DNA of 14,720 nucleotides. Origin: an uncultured Ruminococcus sp. (GTDB taxonomy: Bacteria; Bacillota; Clostridia; Oscillospirales; Ruminococcaceae). Location of the stretch: positions 1 to 14,720 of the forward strand of contig CAJTYV010000046.1 of the NCBI GenBank assembly GCA_910584195.1, given 5' to 3'. The notes beneath the pieces were generated by a model. That model did no database searches, was not told the origin of the DNA, and was given only the letters and a program-made list of their open reading frames with translations. Positions 12,496 to 14,720 of this stretch are shown here, in pieces; within the stretch, counting starts at the first letter, position 1, and the number at the start of each line of letters is the position of its first letter. The position numbers and the translations under genes were made by a program.

Positions 12496-13947
12496 TTATT
12501 CTGTGTCCTGTGTAAGCTCTTCGGGAGGATCTTCTGCCTCCGTTTTCTCGCTAAATTCTGTCTGCTCAGAGTCAGTAGCAGTATAGGAAGCAGCATCCTC
12601 AGCGACAGAAGCGCAGCCAGCATCTTTGTGGCTGTCAGCATTTTCTTTAACGACTGCATTTTCTGCTTCATCTGCCGTAGGATCACTTTCCACCAGATCA
12701 GCATCCGTTGAGGGGTTGCTGTCATCTGACGGGGCAGGCTCCTCAAGGGAAGAATCCCCTTCTGCTGAAGTAGATTTGTTAGTAGAAACAGCTTCTTCTG
12801 TTACCGCAGATTCGTCAGCAGAAACACCTTCTTCTGCCAGAGCAGATTCATCAGCAGGAGCATCTTCATTTGATAAGGATGGCTCCTGTTCTGCCTTGTC
12901 TGCTTCTGCCAGTTCAAAATAACCGACAAGGGAGGTTCCCATGATCTCAATTCTCTTTAAGGTCTTCTCCTTCTTGATGCTGCCAGAAGAGCAGTACTGC
13001 TTGTACTCTTCGTAGCACTCTGCAAAGAAATAGGAAAACCATTGTCTGAAATACATGGGTCCTACGCGGTAGAGGTTCTTGACGGGATCATAACTATCTC
13101 CCATAGCAGTGTCAGCGGCGAGCATAGCGATGGGGATATTGATCTTCTTGAGCATTTTGTCCTTTTCAGGGAAAACTTTCTCAAGATAGTCGATGATGTC
13201 ATAGAGCCTGTTTTTCTGTTCCTCCGAGTAATTGTTTTTGATGGAGGCAGCATACATCATGATCTCATCCGCAGAGATGGAAGAGAACTCATACCCTTCA
13301 TACCTGTTGTCGAGAAGCATCATAGCCTGCAGTAAGGTACACATGTCATCAGATTTCCTTCTCTGCAGAGCGGAGAACTGGCAGATCTCCGAAAAGAACC
13401 TGTCAGACAGGATCGACTTGATGAACTTTGCGTTTTCAACACCGCATAAAGGCATGGCTTTCTGCGGTTTGGAAAGGGGCGTACTGTTGTTGAGGCGGAA
13501 AAAGATTTCCTCTATCAGATCGTCATCCGCATCCTCAAAACCATAGATGGTAAATTTGAAGCGGAGAAGCTCCTGCTGGCATTCAGTGTCGAGGTCTGTA
13601 AAGTATTTACCGCCTAATTCATAAACAGTATCATCAATGGTGACGGAAGGTGTCTCTGTATCAAGTGGATACCTGCCGTCAATAAAATCGAAGATGGTGG
13701 TCAGCCGCTGCTTCCCGTCAAGGATCGAATAGGAATAATCCTTTTCGGAAATGGCTTCTTTCAGGCAGTAGACAGGCGGGACAGGATAGTTGGCGAGTAT
13801 ACTGTGGATCAGCAAACTACGTTTTAATCTATCATCCAGCCACTGTAAATTTTGACGTTGAATAGGATGATCCATCTGAAGCGTATGCTTCCCGTCATAC
13901 ATGCTCTTTAAATTCTTTACTGTCCAGTTCAGTGTTGTTCTGATCAT
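12496..13947 (-). CDS. DUF262 (ParB/sulfiredoxin-like) protein with repetitive acidic tail
   Basis: The product has 483 residues. Residues about 10-340 are a DUF262 domain, shown by HPIQRQNLQWLDDRLKRSLL near the N-terminus and by ILDGKQRLTTIFDFIDGRYP (75-94), where DGKQR is the family motif. It is the N-terminal domain of GmrSD-type type IV restriction enzymes and of other defence proteins, where it acts as a nucleotide-binding or nucleotidase-like module. The usual C-terminal HNH nuclease (DUF1524) is absent. Instead the last 125 residues are a disordered S/A/D/E-rich tail with a 12-residue repeat. AAAGGAG precedes the ATG. It sits between SSB and RadC. Role uncertain: standalone defence or antirestriction protein, or a DNA-maintenance factor. 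Confidence 0.85.
   Translation of the reverse strand: MIRTTLNWTVKNLKSMYDGKHTLQMDHPIQRQNLQWLDDRLKRSLLIHSILANYPVPPVYCLKEAISEKDYSYSILDGKQRLTTIFDFIDGRYPLDTETPSVTIDDTVYELGGKYFTDLDTECQQELLRFKFTIYGFEDADDDLIEEIFFRLNNSTPLSKPQKAMPLCGVENAKFIKSILSDRFFSEICQFSALQRRKSDDMCTLLQAMMLLDNRYEGYEFSSISADEIMMYAASIKNNYSEEQKNRLYDIIDYLEKVFPEKDKMLKKINIPIAMLAADTAMGDSYDPVKNLYRVGPMYFRQWFSYFFAECYEEYKQYCSSGSIKKEKTLKRIEIMGTSLVGYFELAEADKAEQEPSLSNEDAPADESALAEEGVSADESAVTEEAVSTNKSTSAEGDSSLEEPAPSDDSNPSTDADLVESDPTADEAENAVVKENADSHKDAGCASVAEDAASYTATDSEQTEFSEKTEAEDPPEELTQDTE
12770..12866 (-). repeat. 36-base tandem repeats in the DUF262 tail
   Basis: Related 36-base units begin at 12770, 12806 and 12842. The cores are GTAGATTTGTTAGTAG, GCAGATTCGTCAGCAG and GCAGATTCATCAGCAG, each followed by a TCTTC-rich end. 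They encode 12-residue units like SADESAVTEEAV. The period is a multiple of three, so copy changes would keep the frame. Confidence 0.7.
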
Positions 13948-13970
13948 AGTGGTTTCTCCTTTGCAAAATG

Positions 13971-13992
13971 AAATTTTATGTTTGTAAAATTT
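13971..13992. repeat. 8-bp inverted repeat upstream of the DUF262 gene
   Basis: AAATTTTA (13971-13978) and TAAAATTT (13985-13992) are perfectly complementary with a six-base spacer. It lies about 25 bases upstream of the DUF262 start codon, near the ribosome binding site. A weak hairpin or an operator. Confidence 0.45.
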
Positions 13993-14014
13993 ACCTGTCC
14001 ATCAGGACCGCAGA

Positions 14015-14216
14015 TCAGACCACGGGAATGCCACATTCGAGGGCAGATTCGTGGATTATATCCATGCAGTCCTGTATGACAGATGCAGAGTCAGCATATA
14101 AAAGCCTGAGGGTGACACTTCCAGATTCTTCCTGAAAAGCAGACAGGTAGGAAAGACGTTTATCCTCCAGTCTGTTTATGGCATTTTTCAGAAGAGCAGA
14201 ATCTAGTTTACAGCAT
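14015..14216 (-). pseudogene. Small gene downstream of SSB with no usable start in frame
   Basis: A - strand frame ending at TGA 14017-14015 encodes about 65 protein-like residues: KLDSALLKNAINRLEDKRLS, YLSAFQEESGSVTLRLLYAD, then SVIQDCMDIIHESALECGIP and VV. No ATG, GTG or TTG opens this frame near its N-terminus. An ATG at 14216-14214, overlapping the SSB end, is one base out of frame. Removing one T after ATGCTG would join them as MLKLDSALL... The likely history is an SSB-coupled small gene broken by a one-base insertion; start at a non-standard codon is the alternative. I do not know the family. Confidence 0.5.
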
Positions 14217-14637
14217 TTGACGGTGGCTCCGTTCGCGCAGGCTCCGTTTCTGCCGTGGGTTCCGCAGCAGATGCTTCCTGCGGCTGTGCATCCTGTATCT
14301 TGGCCGCCCTTGCTTCAAGAAATTCCAGTGAATCAATCACAATCTCATTGGAATAGACCTTCTGGCCGTCCTTCTCGTAGTTGTTGTTTTTCAGCCTTCC
14401 GCAGAGGAGGAGCTTTGTGCCCTTACTGCAATGCTTTTCTACGATTTCAGCGAGCTTACCCCAGCAGGTGCATCTAAAAAAGTCTGTGGGGTAGTTGCCC
14501 TCGCCATCCTTTTTCATGGACATATCAGGGACGGCGAAATTGAATAACGCCCGTGCAACAGGCTCTGCGCCCGCACTGTAAGTTACCTTCGGCTCCTCTG
14601 TGAGTCTTCCTGTCAGTGTGATCTTGTTCATGTTCAT
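14203..14637 (-). CDS. ssb: Single-stranded DNA-binding protein (mobile-element type)
   Basis: The product has 144 residues. The OB fold spans about 1-110: NKITLTGRLTEEPKVTYSAG, ARALFNFAVPD, DFFRCTCWGKLAEIVEKHCS, KGTKLLLCGRLKNNNYEKDG, then a VIDSLEFLEA strand. SSB coats single-stranded DNA during replication, repair or conjugative transfer. The tail (about 112-144) is rich in A, E, P and T and ends PPSNAVN. It lacks the acidic DDDIPF-type tip by which chromosomal SSB recruits partner proteins. This fits a mobile-element SSB used for protection or transfer rather than repair. The start is ATG 14637; ATG 14631 is possible. The ribosome binding site is unusual and described separately. Confidence 0.9.
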   Translation of the reverse strand: MNMNKITLTGRLTEEPKVTYSAGAEPVARALFNFAVPDMSMKKDGEGNYPTDFFRCTCWGKLAEIVEKHCSKGTKLLLCGRLKNNNYEKDGQKVYSNEIVIDSLEFLEARAAKIQDAQPQEASAAEPTAETEPARTEPPSNAVN

Positions 14638-14667
14638 ACCCGCATATCTTTGATATGCTTATCCTTT
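14638..14667 (-). promoter_or_regulatory. SSB translation start region with a spacer hairpin
   Basis: On the - strand AAAGGA (14667-14662) lies 24 bases before ATG 14637, too far for normal use. Between them is a perfect 7-bp inverted repeat, GCATATC (14658-14652), AAA, GATATGC (14648-14642). Folding it shortens the effective spacing to 7 bases. No other good ribosome binding site is present; GCGGGT is weak. Confidence 0.6.
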
Positions 14668-14695
14668 CTACTACAATATATTTATGGTTAATACC

Positions 14696-14712
14696 CCTTA
14701 CAGCCAGTAAGG
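14696..14712. repeat. 6-bp inverted repeat upstream of SSB
   Basis: CCTTAC (14696-14701) and GTAAGG (14707-14712) are perfectly complementary around five bases. It lies 60-75 bases upstream of the SSB start and could be an operator near the SSB promoter. The -35 region may extend beyond the window. Confidence 0.4.
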
Positions 14713-14720
14713 AATTACCC

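Noticed and set aside
12770..12866. Short regular repeats as a CRISPR array
   Set aside because: The units are contiguous, degenerate, in frame and without spacers; they are coding repeats.
12626..12922. 98-residue + strand ORF rich in S and A
   Set aside because: It is the antisense shadow of the repetitive DUF262 tail; low complexity on one strand opens the other. No ribosome binding site.

Overview
The window looks like a low-to-moderate GC Firmicute of class Clostridia, most likely a gut Lachnospiraceae-type genome. The evidence is strong AGGAGG or AAAGGAG ribosome binding sites, sigma-A-like promoters, a VanRS-like two-component system, an SPP1-type portal protein, and a set of conjugative-element accessory genes (SSB, RadC, J-domain, Rpn, DUF262). 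No rRNA, tRNA, CRISPR array, integrase or complete insertion sequence is visible.

Region 1 (about 1-3200, + strand) is a signalling unit. It holds an OmpR-family response regulator, an overlapping membrane histidine kinase, a terminator, and a separately promoted putative lipoprotein. The regulator promoter and the lipoprotein promoter share a TAGATTCAA box at the same distance from the -10. This suggests the regulator controls itself and the lipoprotein.

Region 2 (about 3200-6376) is a phage-derived island. Two small unknown genes lead by short overlaps into a full-length SPP1 gp6-like portal protein, but no terminase, protease or capsid gene accompanies it. Downstream is a compact convergent pair: a 27-residue hydrophobic holin-like toxin on the - strand, and a roughly 113-nt RNA on the + strand with its own promoter and terminator. 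That RNA would be fully antisense to the toxin mRNA 3' UTR, which is the layout of a type I toxin-antitoxin. About 700 bases after it hold no intact gene, only repeats and one small broken ORF. This island is also unusually rich in CCCC on the + strand.

Region 3 (about 6377-14720, all - strand) reads right to left as SSB, a small frame-disrupted gene, a DUF262 protein with a repetitive acidic tail, a terminator, RadC, a J-domain protein, two unknown small genes, an Rpn-family nuclease with its own promoter, a frameshifted small gene, an orphan Phd-like antitoxin, and two larger unrecognised genes. The mix fits the maintenance and accessory part of an integrative conjugative element or large plasmid. 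Several small genes there are broken, which suggests ongoing decay.

The most interesting items are the antisense-RNA/toxin pair, the orphan portal module, the hairpin between the SSB ribosome binding site and its start codon, and the shared promoter box of the two-component system. All function calls rest on reading the sequence and remembered family features; no database search was run.
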